NCBI GenBank assembly: GCA_002327415.1
Contig: DCVU01000040.1
Span: forward strand, 1 to 6,913
DNA from: Smithella sp. UBA2180
Lineage (GTDB): Bacteria; Desulfobacterota; Syntrophia; Syntrophales; Smithellaceae
Direction of reading: 5' to 3'
Length of the DNA stretch: 6,913 nt
The translations under genes and the position numbers were made by a program. The notes under the pieces are model-generated. The model searched no databases and had not been told where the DNA came from. It worked only from the letters and a program-made list of their open reading frames with translations. Every line of letters starts with the position of its first letter. The stretch's first letter is position 1. Below, one piece after another: positions 1-6,632 of the stretch.

Positions 1-2
1 TG

Positions 3-173
3 CTGACTTTGCTGCAACTGAAAGAGAATGACCTCAATTTTATCGACGAAGACACGGCGCGCGAGATAATTTTTGACCGCACTAACCCATCCGCCACAGC
101 TGCTGCCGAAAGAGAGTTTAAACAGATGGTCGATGTGCCCGGCGAATACCAGTACTATAGAGCCAAGAAATAA
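3..173 (+). CDS. C-terminal end of an unrecognised protein (5' end outside the window)
   Basis: The frame starting at base 3 is open for 56 codons and ends in two consecutive TAA stops (171-176). I see no start codon to prefer, so the gene almost certainly begins upstream of the window. The visible tail is hydrophilic and rich in charged residues, with many Asp/Glu and Arg/Lys, and ends in a Tyr- and Lys-rich stretch (GEYQYYRAKK). It has no hydrophobic segment, so this part is probably a soluble or globular tail. I recognise no domain or motif and assign no function. That it is a real gene is supported by the open frame running up to the double stop only four bases before the convergent purQ stop, and by other frames being closed early. 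It lies tail to tail with the purine genes, so it is not part of their operon. Confidence 0.6.
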   Translation: MTLLQLKENDLNFIDEDTAREIIFDRTNPSATAAAEREFKQMVDVPGEYQYYRAKK

Positions 174-177
174 TAAA

Positions 178-1002
178 TTAAAATTTTTTGCTGCGGATAA
201 ACTTTATCGCGTTACGGAAAATTGTCAGGCCTTGCCCTTCTTCCGGCAGTTTTTCCCTGGTCCAGCGTGGATGGTTGGTTCGATACAAGTAAGCTTCAGG
301 ATGGGGCATCAGGCCGAAAAGCCGGCCGGATTCGTTACAAATTCCGGCAATGGCATTTATTGATCCGTTAGGATTGGCCGGATAGTCGATAGTGGGCAGG
401 CCGTTTTTCTGGCAATATTGGAACGCAAAAAGATTTTTCTTTTCGACTTGCTGAAGGATGGAAGAACTCTCCGGGATAAACTTACCTTCGCCGTGTCGGA
501 CAGGCAAATACAATATATCAACACCTTTTGTATAAATACAGGGGCTTTGCGTATTTGTCTTCAGATAAACCCAACGGTCTTCAAACCGTCCAGAATCATT
601 ATGGGTTAAGGTGGTGCTCTGTCTGCCGTAATTGTCATCAAGCGCCGGAAGCAATCCGAGTTTGATCATCAGTTGAAAACCATTGCAGACGCCTAAAATT
701 AATTTTCCGGCATTGATAAATTTGAGCAACTGAGCGAAGAGCATTTCCTTATGGCCTGTGATATGGGCATGCAAGAAACGGTTGGTGCCGGCTTTTGCTG
801 AACCCAGGTCATCGCCATCGAGAAAGCCGCCCGGCAGATTGAGAAAAGAATAATCCTCCAGACGCCGCTCCCCGTAAAGCAATTCACTGATATGCACAAT
901 ATCGACGACATCGGCGCCGGACAATTTACAGGCCTGAGCCATTTCCATTTCACAGTTGGTGCCGTTGCCGGTCAATACGATTGCTTTTACTTTACGAGGC
1001 AT
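178..1002 (-). CDS. purQ: Phosphoribosylformylglycinamidine synthase, glutaminase subunit PurQ (long form, 274 aa)
   Basis: This is the class I glutamine amidotransferase subunit of FGAM synthase. It hydrolyses glutamine and passes ammonia to PurL in the cytoplasm (purine synthesis step 4). Visible motifs in order are: the start of the fold, AIVLTGNGTNCE (7-18); the oxyanion-loop region LPGGFLDGDDLG (56-67); the nucleophile elbow GVCNGFQ with Cys106; the FGAM-synthase-type SGRFEDRWV (137-145); HGEGKF (170-175); YPANPNGS (207-214); and the catalytic pair His234/Glu236 in MPHPE. All three triad residues are present. At 274 residues it is longer than the roughly 225-residue PurQ of Bacillus and closer to the C-terminal glutaminase domain of single-chain PurL, which also carries the PANPNGS and FRNA elements. 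The ATG at 1002 is supported by AGGA seven bases upstream on the minus strand. It starts 15 bases after the purL stop, so the two are presumably co-transcribed and made in matched amounts. Confidence 0.95.
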   Translation of the reverse strand: MPRKVKAIVLTGNGTNCEMEMAQACKLSGADVVDIVHISELLYGERRLEDYSFLNLPGGFLDGDDLGSAKAGTNRFLHAHITGHKEMLFAQLLKFINAGKLILGVCNGFQLMIKLGLLPALDDNYGRQSTTLTHNDSGRFEDRWVYLKTNTQSPCIYTKGVDILYLPVRHGEGKFIPESSSILQQVEKKNLFAFQYCQKNGLPTIDYPANPNGSINAIAGICNESGRLFGLMPHPEAYLYRTNHPRWTREKLPEEGQGLTIFRNAIKFIRSKKF

Positions 1003-1017
1003 AGAATCATCCTGTTT

Positions 1018-3999
1018 TTAAAAATTAAGAGGCTTTTGCCAAGCATCTTTAAGTTTGCTTATTTTTTCTTTAATGATCAATTTGCCGCCCAGGCCGGTTA
1101 CCTGAAATAAACCGTCGCTGGTGACCAAGCCGATTCCACGGGTGATGTTTCCGGCCATGATTTTTTCAAATTTTCTTTTATCTTCCGGATGTACGGTAAC
1201 TACAAAGCGGCTGGCAGTCTCCGAAAACAAAATATAATCATTTCTCTTTTTGCCCCGGTAAGGAACAAAATTTAAATCAATGTTCATGCCCAGACCACCG
1301 GCAAAAGCGGTTTCGGCAAGTGCGATAGCCAGTCCGCCATCGGAGCAATCGTGGCAGGAAGCGATAATGCCTGACTGCATAGCCTTATGCAATGCTCGGT
1401 ATATTTTTATCGCTTTTGCGGCAATTACCTGTGGAGCATTATTGCCGATAACTTTTTGCAAGGCAAACCACTCCGAGCCGCCTAATTCTTCTTTTGTTTC
1501 GCCGATGATATAAACCAGGTCCTGCGGTCGTTTGGCATCCATAGTAATGGCTTTGCGTACATCCTTAATTTTACCGATAACAGAAAAAAGAAGCGTCGGA
1601 GGAATTGAAATTTTCGTTTTACCTATTTGGTAGTCGTTTTTCATGCTGTCCTTGCCGGAAATACAAGGCACTCCGAAGGCTGTTGTATAATCGTAGATAG
1701 CCATATTAGCGCGCACCAGTTGCGCCAGTTTATATTCGCCATCGGGTGTTTTTACCGACTTCACGGGATCGCACCAGCAGAAATTATCGAGACCGGCCAG
1801 ATGGTCAAGATCGGCGCCAACTGCCACCGCATTACGGATTGCTTCGTCCATGGCGCAGGCTGTCATGTGGTAAGTATCAATATCGCTGTAACGCGGGCAA
1901 ATACCATGCGCGACGACAACTCCTTCCATGGAATCCAAAATAGGCCTGATTATTGCGGCATCGGAAGGGCCATCATTTTCGGCACCCACCAGAGGTTTGA
2001 TTACAGAGCCTCCCTGAACTTCGTGATCGTATTGACGCACCACCGATTCTTTCGAACAAATGTTCAAACGGGAAAGCATTTTCAGGAGCGCCTTGCCCAA
2101 GTCAGGCGGCGGCGCAAAATGCGGTTTCCTATTTTTAGGTTGTTTCCATTTTGCTGTAAGTGTCATTTGAGGAACGCCGGCGTGGAGAAATTCCATGTCG
2201 AGGCAGGCAACAGTTTGCCCGCCAAAGAGGACATGAAAATTACCGGAATCGGTGAACCGGCCCAGCACGGTCGCTTCCACATCCATCTTTTTGGCCAGTT
2301 CTAAAAACTGTTTTATTTTTTTTGGGTCAACTGCCAGCGTCATTCGTTCCTGCGCCTCGGAAATGAGAATTTCCCACGGCTGCAGACCCGGGTATTTCAG
2401 AGGAGCGTGAGTAAGATCTAATTCACAACCGCCGGAATAAGTGGCCATTTCGCCCACGGAAGAAGAAAGTCCGCCCGCTCCGTTGTCGGTGATGGCGCGG
2501 TAAAGCCCGCGGTCGCGCGCGATGAGCAGAAAATCGGTCATTTTCTTCTGAGTTATGGGGTCGCCGATCTGCACGGCCGTTACCGGCGATCCTTCGTGCA
2601 GTTCTTCGGAAGAGAAGGTCGCTCCGTGAATGCCGTCCTTGCCGATGCGCCCGCCCGTCATGACTATCAGGTCACGCGATTTGATTTCTTTTTCGTGCGT
2701 GGTTTTTCCTTTGATGCGCGCGGGCATTATGCTGGCGGTCCCGCAGTACACGAGCGGTTTGCCCAGGAATCGTTCATCAAAAACAATACTGCCGTTGACT
2801 GTCGGGATGCCACTTTTGTTTCCGCCATGCTCCACACCCTCGCGCACGCCTTCGTAAATGCGGCGCGGATGAAGAATACGAGGCGGCAGTTTCTTTTTAT
2901 GAAAAGGAGAGGCAAAGCAAAAAACATCGGTATTAAAAATCAGTTTAGCGCCTATGCCTGTGCCAAAGGGGTCGCGGTTGACGCCAACAATACCGGTGAG
3001 TGCTCCACCGTAGGGATCAAGCGCAGAAGGTGAATTATGTGTCTCTACTTTAAAAACCAGATTAAAATCATCATTGAATTTAATTATGCCGGCATTGTCA
3101 ACAAAAACAGAAAGGCAAAAATCTTTCCTGCCCTTGGCTTTGCGTATTTTTGTTGTGGAGTCTTTAATATAAGTTTTAAAGAGCGAATCAATTATTTTTT
3201 TCTTTTTTCCGTCGGTATAGTTTATCAGACTGTTAAATATTTTGTGCTTGCAATGTTCCGACCATGTTTGCGCCAGACATTCCAGTTCGACATCGGTAAT
3301 GCTCTCACCAAGCCCCATCTTTTTTCTTGTGTCGAGAGTTTTTTTATTGCGAAAATAATCACGCATGGCCTTCATTTCCGTCAGGTTTAAAGCCAGAATC
3401 CTATCCTTACTGATTTTTAAAAGTTCATCTATTCCAGCCGCAGTTAGATTAATTTCTTCCACTGTAACCTCAGCTTTGCCTGATACTTGAGGGATATAAA
3501 CGGGCATTCCGCACGCAAAATTAAAATCAGTTTTGGAAACGATTTGATAGCGCTCGATTAAATCGTTGGCTAAAAGGCCGGAAGCGATTTTTTCCACATC
3601 ATTTTTGGTGATTTCTCCACAGATCCTGTATTGGCGGGAGGTATAAACACCGATTTTGCGTTGGCCGATATTGCTGCCCAGCAACAGTTCAATTGCTTCC
3701 CGAGCCGTTTTGCCTACATTATCGGTGACGCCAGGACGGAATCCTACTTCGATCAACCAATCGAAATTGCCGGCCAGAGGAATGTTTATGGAAAAGTTTT
3801 GGATTACAGAGTCGGAAAGAGGGCCGGAGGCAGCCTCCTTTAATTCATCTTTGGTCAAGTCGCCGGTGACTGTATAAACTTCAACGGTGCTTATTTTTTC
3901 AACTGGAAGGGAAAGATTATCGATAATCCGCTTCTTTACTTTTTCGCCTAAAGCGTCGCGAATGCCGTTTTTAAAGCCAACTTCAATTCTGCTCGCCAT
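1018..3999 (-). CDS. purL: Phosphoribosylformylglycinamidine synthase, synthetase subunit PurL with two N-terminal PurS-like domains (993 aa)
   Basis: This subunit catalyses ATP-dependent amidation of FGAR to FGAM with ammonia from PurQ. Residues 3-71 and 82-153 are a tandem repeat: IEVGFKNGIRDALG matches IEVGFRPGVTDNVG, and LTKDELKEAASGPL matches ITKNDVEKIASGLL. Each half looks like PurS. A helical linker follows (about 185-235). The two synthetase halves come next: WSEHCKHKIFN (246-256), KVETHNSP (317-324) with DPYGGALTG, DNGAGG (505-510), SEAQERM (547-553), EVQGGS (660-665), SGKDSMKN (781-788) and SCHDCSDGGLAIALAE (881-896). Small PurL is about 740 residues and needs separate PurS, while the single-chain enzyme is about 1290. 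This protein equals the single-chain form without its glutaminase, which purQ supplies just downstream. A canonical HNH in the THNHP motif reads HNS here (Ser323). I chose ATG 3999 because AAGG lies six bases upstream; an in-frame TTG at 4005 directly abuts that AAGG and is less likely. Confidence 0.95.
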   Translation of the reverse strand: MASRIEVGFKNGIRDALGEKVKKRIIDNLSLPVEKISTVEVYTVTGDLTKDELKEAASGPLSDSVIQNFSINIPLAGNFDWLIEVGFRPGVTDNVGKTAREAIELLLGSNIGQRKIGVYTSRQYRICGEITKNDVEKIASGLLANDLIERYQIVSKTDFNFACGMPVYIPQVSGKAEVTVEEINLTAAGIDELLKISKDRILALNLTEMKAMRDYFRNKKTLDTRKKMGLGESITDVELECLAQTWSEHCKHKIFNSLINYTDGKKKKIIDSLFKTYIKDSTTKIRKAKGRKDFCLSVFVDNAGIIKFNDDFNLVFKVETHNSPSALDPYGGALTGIVGVNRDPFGTGIGAKLIFNTDVFCFASPFHKKKLPPRILHPRRIYEGVREGVEHGGNKSGIPTVNGSIVFDERFLGKPLVYCGTASIMPARIKGKTTHEKEIKSRDLIVMTGGRIGKDGIHGATFSSEELHEGSPVTAVQIGDPITQKKMTDFLLIARDRGLYRAITDNGAGGLSSSVGEMATYSGGCELDLTHAPLKYPGLQPWEILISEAQERMTLAVDPKKIKQFLELAKKMDVEATVLGRFTDSGNFHVLFGGQTVACLDMEFLHAGVPQMTLTAKWKQPKNRKPHFAPPPDLGKALLKMLSRLNICSKESVVRQYDHEVQGGSVIKPLVGAENDGPSDAAIIRPILDSMEGVVVAHGICPRYSDIDTYHMTACAMDEAIRNAVAVGADLDHLAGLDNFCWCDPVKSVKTPDGEYKLAQLVRANMAIYDYTTAFGVPCISGKDSMKNDYQIGKTKISIPPTLLFSVIGKIKDVRKAITMDAKRPQDLVYIIGETKEELGGSEWFALQKVIGNNAPQVIAAKAIKIYRALHKAMQSGIIASCHDCSDGGLAIALAETAFAGGLGMNIDLNFVPYRGKKRNDYILFSETASRFVVTVHPEDKRKFEKIMAGNITRGIGLVTSDGLFQVTGLGGKLIIKEKISKLKDAWQKPLNF

Positions 4000-4005
4000 G
4001 TTCAA

Positions 4006-4009
4006 CCTT
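4006..4009 (-). promoter_or_regulatory. Ribosome binding site deciding the purL start
   Basis: On the minus strand the sequence reads AAGG, then six bases, then ATG at 3999. This spacing suits the ATG. The upstream TTG at 4005 would have no spacing from the AAGG, so the ORF start at TTG is disfavoured. Confidence 0.6.
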
Positions 4010-4034
4010 AATATAAGATGTTTTAATCCGCCTA

Positions 4035-4140
4035 ATCAGACGGACGCCCGATTTTATACCCAAAAGCCGTAAATTATGCAACTTACAAATGTGTTCCTTA
4101 ATCAATACAAGGTCTTGGCGCTATACAGACGCCGTCTGAT
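4035..4140. repeat. Separated 9-bp inverted repeat ATCAGACGG / CCGTCTGAT in the purL-rmuC gap
   Basis: ATCAGACGG at 4035-4043 and its exact reverse complement CCGTCTGAT at 4132-4140 are 88 bases apart. The first copy overlaps or immediately follows the predicted purL transcription start. The second is upstream of both candidate promoters. Such paired sites could bind a regulator dimer or support looping, but no known operator consensus is recognised. It does not resemble the enterobacterial PurR box. Confidence 0.5.
4053..4081 (-). promoter_or_regulatory. Candidate sigma70-type promoter for purL-purQ
   Basis: On the minus strand TTGCAT (4081-4076) is followed after 17 bases by TATAAA (4058-4053). 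The -10 box matches consensus at five of six positions and the -35 at three of six, with ideal spacing. Transcription would start near 4046, giving a leader of under 50 bases. That is too short for a purine riboswitch, and I see none. The call rests on box matching alone, and other AT-rich hexamers exist in this gap (for example CATAAT at 4072-4077), so the exact position is uncertain. Confidence 0.35.
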
Positions 4141-4154
4141 GAAAACGTCATCAG
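4126..4154. repeat. Two overlapping palindromes, possible operator
   Basis: CAGACG-C-CGTCTG (4126-4138) is a perfect six-base palindrome with a one-base centre. It overlaps CTGATGA (4136-4142) and TCATCAG (4148-4154), a perfect seven-base inverted repeat with a five-base loop. They lie about 15-45 bases upstream of the -35 box of the rmuC promoter and about 45-75 bases upstream of the candidate purL -35 box. That position fits an activator or shared regulator site. No run of T follows on either strand, so a terminator is unlikely. Confidence 0.5.
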
Positions 4155-4169
4155 CTCTGGTCATTTCAC

Positions 4170-4199
4170 TTGACACACCAGTATCTGAACCGATATATT
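4170..4199 (+). promoter_or_regulatory. Sigma70-type promoter for rmuC
   Basis: A perfect TTGACA (4170-4175) is followed after 18 bases by TATATT (4194-4199), which matches the -10 consensus at five of six positions. Transcription would start near 4206, leaving a leader of about 57 bases before the rmuC ATG. This is the best promoter match in the window and probably also serves the kinase gene downstream. Confidence 0.65.
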
Positions 4200-4227
4200 C
4201 ATCCGTCATTCTAAGGTGTTCGCTTTA

Positions 4228-4244
4228 CGGATAAATTTTATCCG
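4228..4244 (+). promoter_or_regulatory. Hairpin in the rmuC leader
   Basis: CGGATAA (4228-4234) and TTATCCG (4238-4244) can pair around a three-base loop. The hairpin sits between the predicted transcription start and the ribosome binding site GGAG at 4254-4257, which it leaves free. It might stabilise the mRNA or be a DNA-level palindrome for a protein. No function can be read from the sequence. Confidence 0.4.
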
Positions 4245-4262
4245 GCTAATTGCGGAGAAAAC

Positions 4263-5543
4263 ATGGAATTAGTTCTGATCATAATAATTATAGTCCTGAT
4301 GATTGCCGGGTTTGTCCTGTTATACTGGCGAGCCTCGCGCGGTTCTCTTGATTTTGCGAACCTTGTGAGCAGGCTGGACAATCTGCGGGATTTTCAGGAA
4401 CGAACCGATCGCTCGGTGCGTGAAGAAATCGCGCGTTCGCGGGCGGAGGTGCAGGTACAGGCACAGCAGGAGCGCACTGAGCTTGCCCAGTCATTTAAAT
4501 CATTCGAGGGTTCGGTACAGATGCGTCTTTCTGAACTAACCGCTGCCACTGAAAAGAAAATAGAAGCTGTCAGATTAATTGTTGATGAGAAGCTCAAGCA
4601 GATTCAGGAAGACAATAACCGCCAGCTCGACCTGATGCGCGAAACAGTAAATGAAAAACTGCAAAACACGCTGGAAAAACGTTTGGGCGAATCTTTCAAA
4701 CAGGTATCGGAGAGACTGGAGCTGGTGCATCAGGGACTGGGGGATATGCGCGCTTTGGCTGCCGACGTGGGCAACTTGCAGAGGGTGCTGACCAATGTCA
4801 AGTCGCGCGGCACATGGGGGGAGGTGCAACTGGGCGCGCTTCTGGAAGAAATCCTTTCTCCTGAACAATATTTAAAGAATGTCAAGATACAGGAAAACGG
4901 AAATGATTTCGTGGAATTTGCCATCAAACTTCCCGGTCAGAGCGATTCGCCCGCCGATTCCGTGCTGATTCCGGTAGACGCGAAATTTCCGGTGGAGGAT
5001 TATCAGCGCCTGCTGGAAGCTCAGGAGCGATCTGATACTGCCGCAGTGGACAATGCTGTCCGTCAGCTTGAGGCAAGCATAAAAAAAGCCGCCAAAGATA
5101 TTTCTCAGAAATATCTCGCGCCGCCCAAAACTACTGATTTCGGTATTATGTTTCTGCCCTCAGAGGGGCTCTACGCCGAAGTTATCCGCCGCACGGCTCT
5201 GGTCGCCGTCCTGCAGCGCGAACACCATGTCGTTGTTACCGGCCCCACCACTTTCGCTGCGCTTTTAAACAGTCTGCAGATGGGGTTTCGCACACTGGCC
5301 ATTCAAAAACGTTCCGGAGAAGTCTGGAAAATTCTGGGCGAAGTCAAAACAGCATTCGGCAGATTTGGCGAAACGCTGGATGCTGTGCATAAGCGGTTGG
5401 AACAAGCCGCTAATTCCGTGGATGATGCCCGGAAAAAATCAAAAACGATTCAAAATAAATTACGTGCCGTGGAAATACTTCCCGGCGTATCTGCCGAAAT
5501 TATGATCGAGGATAAAATGCCTGCCGGGATGGAAGATCTTTAA
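4263..5543 (+). CDS. rmuC: DNA recombination protein RmuC
   Basis: RmuC family proteins are known from E. coli as factors that limit rearrangements at short inverted repeats. The domain has a restriction-endonuclease-like fold, so a nuclease role is inferred rather than shown. Residues 3-22 are an N-terminal membrane anchor with a run of Ile/Leu/Val, followed by Arg. Residues about 30-160 are charged and heptad-like, a long coiled coil. The RmuC domain covers about 165-405 and shows GTWGEVQLGALLEEIL (183-198), VEFAIKLPG (217-225), IPVDAKFPVEDY (236-247) with the Asp239/Lys241 pair of the nuclease-like core, FLPSEGLYAEV (297-307) and VVVTGPTTFAALLNSLQMGF (323-342). The length of 426 is normal for the family. 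The ATG has GGAG five bases upstream. It is divergent from purL and lies 10 bases before the kinase gene, so the two probably share a transcript. Its GC content is visibly higher than that of the kinase. Confidence 0.93.
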   Translation: MELVLIIIIIVLMIAGFVLLYWRASRGSLDFANLVSRLDNLRDFQERTDRSVREEIARSRAEVQVQAQQERTELAQSFKSFEGSVQMRLSELTAATEKKIEAVRLIVDEKLKQIQEDNNRQLDLMRETVNEKLQNTLEKRLGESFKQVSERLELVHQGLGDMRALAADVGNLQRVLTNVKSRGTWGEVQLGALLEEILSPEQYLKNVKIQENGNDFVEFAIKLPGQSDSPADSVLIPVDAKFPVEDYQRLLEAQERSDTAAVDNAVRQLEASIKKAAKDISQKYLAPPKTTDFGIMFLPSEGLYAEVIRRTALVAVLQREHHVVVTGPTTFAALLNSLQMGFRTLAIQKRSGEVWKILGEVKTAFGRFGETLDAVHKRLEQAANSVDDARKKSKTIQNKLRAVEILPGVSAEIMIEDKMPAGMEDL

Positions 5544-5545
5544 CC

Positions 5546-5549
5546 GGAG
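5546..5549 (+). promoter_or_regulatory. Ribosome binding site deciding the kinase start
   Basis: GGAG lies four bases before the ATG at 5554. The next in-frame ATGs (5632 and 5635) have only a purine-rich GGAAAG about 12-15 bases upstream, which is too far, so the 5554 start is preferred. Confidence 0.5.
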
Positions 5550-5553
5550 ACCT

Positions 5554-6558
5554 ATGATCTCCAAGGCAGAAGCTATTGGTAACGGATATGTAATAGTTAT
5601 TTCATTATCTGGTAAGGAAAGTTATTTGTTTATGATGAAAAAGATGGAAGATACCTTAAAAAAGAATCAGGAAGAACTGATTAAGAAAAACAAGGAAATC
5701 GATGAAAGCAGAGAAAAGATTCAACTTACCCTGGAAAAACTTGGTAAAACCTATGAAGAATTAAAAGCCTCTCAACTGAAGATTCTGCAGCAAGAAAAAA
5801 TGGCTTCCATCGGTCAGCTTGCCGCGGGTGTTGCCCACGAAATCAACAATCCCATGGCCTTTATATCAAGCAATTTGGGGACGCTAGATAAGTATATTAA
5901 TAGATTAATTAATTTTATCCAAACCCAGTCAGAGGTGATTAAATCTCTTAAGGATATGAAAGCCATCGATAAAATTGAAGAAAAGCGGAAGGAGTTAAAA
6001 CTTGATCATGTTATAGAGGACGTAAAAGGACTTATCGCGGAATCTGTTGATGGATCGGAACGGGTGAAAAAAATTATCCACGAACTTAATTGCTTTTCCA
6101 GAATGAATGAAGAAGAGTATAAAAAAGCGGACATCAATAAATGTATCGAAAGTGCCGCCAGTATTGTCTGGCCCGAATTAAAATATAAAGCTACCCTGAA
6201 GAAAGATTACGGTACTCTGCCTCTTACTAAGTGCCATCCTCATCAGATAAATCAAGTAATTGTAAATCTTTTAATCAATGCCGTTAACTCCATTGAAGAA
6301 CAAGGTAAAATTACAATTAAAACAAGGGACAAAAACCAGTCAATCTGGATTGAATTATCTGATAATGGCCGTGGGATTCCGGAAGGGAATTTAAGTAAAA
6401 TATTTGAGCCTTTCTTCACTACTAAAGATATTGGTAAGGGAACCGGTCTGGGCTTAAGCATTACCTATGAAATTATCCAAAGACATAAGGGAGATATTAC
6501 GGTTAAAAGTGAAGTAGGAAGGGGAACAACATTTACTATAAGGATACCTGTTATATAG
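5554..6558 (+). CDS. Sensorless soluble histidine kinase (HisKA plus HATPase)
   Basis: This is a two-component sensor kinase that would autophosphorylate on His95 and pass phosphate to a response regulator; none is encoded in the window. Residues 1-27 are short and weakly hydrophobic (GYVIVISLSG), not a convincing membrane segment. Residues 28-82 are a Lys/Glu-rich coiled coil. The phosphorylation box is GQLAAGVAHEINNP (87-100), the NtrB-like type. Residues about 107-180 form an unusually long, charged stretch between the two helices of the dimerisation domain. The ATPase domain shows the N box QVIVNLLINAVNSI (234-247), DNGRGIP (270-276), FEPFFTTK (284-291) and GKGTGLGLS (294-302), all intact. 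No PAS, GAF, HAMP or periplasmic sensor is visible, so the input must come from the coiled coil, a partner protein or a lost domain. It starts 10 bases after rmuC yet is clearly more AT-rich: by hand count, 5881-5940 is about 28% GC against about 62% for 4801-4860. Confidence 0.9.
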   Translation: MISKAEAIGNGYVIVISLSGKESYLFMMKKMEDTLKKNQEELIKKNKEIDESREKIQLTLEKLGKTYEELKASQLKILQQEKMASIGQLAAGVAHEINNPMAFISSNLGTLDKYINRLINFIQTQSEVIKSLKDMKAIDKIEEKRKELKLDHVIEDVKGLIAESVDGSERVKKIIHELNCFSRMNEEEYKKADINKCIESAASIVWPELKYKATLKKDYGTLPLTKCHPHQINQVIVNLLINAVNSIEEQGKITIKTRDKNQSIWIELSDNGRGIPEGNLSKIFEPFFTTKDIGKGTGLGLSITYEIIQRHKGDITVKSEVGRGTTFTIRIPVI

Positions 6559-6632
6559 AAAGCAACCGGGTGAATTATATTATGTTATTTTGTGCTTGAT
6601 TAGGTGACTAAATTTTTAAAATGGAGGTGTGT
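6559..6632 (+). other. Short gap between kinase and binding-protein genes
   Basis: This AT-rich stretch has no clear GC-rich hairpin followed by T residues, so I call no terminator. It also has no convincing paired -35/-10 boxes, though TATATT occurs at 6578-6583. Transcription from the kinase gene may read through, or a promoter of another sigma class may exist. Confidence 0.4.
6623..6627 (+). promoter_or_regulatory. Strong ribosome binding site for the binding-protein gene
   Basis: GGAGG is placed five bases before the ATG at 6633. An in-frame ATG at 6621 overlaps this site, so it is rejected as the start. Confidence 0.75.

Noticed and set aside
1627..2304. A 225-codon open frame on the plus strand, opposite purL
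   Set aside because: It is fully antisense to the conserved PurL core. Its product is rich in His, Arg, Phe and Cys with no domain, typical of a shadow frame.
2596..3390. Two further plus-strand open frames opposite purL (2596-3033 and 3037-3390)
   Set aside because: Both lie inside the well-supported purL coding region, have no recognised motif and no convincing ribosome binding site.
4000..4005. TTG at 4005 as the purL start
   Set aside because: It directly abuts the only AAGG, leaving no spacing, whereas ATG 3999 has six bases of spacing. The PurS-like repeat begins right after the ATG.
4000..4081. A purine riboswitch upstream of purL
   Set aside because: The leader from the candidate promoter is under 50 bases, and no purine-aptamer core was recognised in the gap.
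4126..4154. Rho-independent terminator in the intergenic palindromes
   Set aside because: Neither strand has a run of T after the stems, and both flanking genes point away from this region, so nothing needs terminating here.
193..4245. Shared palindrome-like motif GGATAAA-N-TTTATC at 193-210 and 4228-4244
   Set aside because: The first copy lies in purQ codons (Lys-Phe-Ile type) and GGATAAACTT also recurs at 474-483 in similar codons, so coding constraint and chance explain it better than a repeated operator.
6621..6632. ATG at 6621 as the start of the binding-protein gene
   Set aside because: It is in frame but overlaps the GGAGG that is ideally spaced for ATG 6633, and it has no ribosome binding site of its own.
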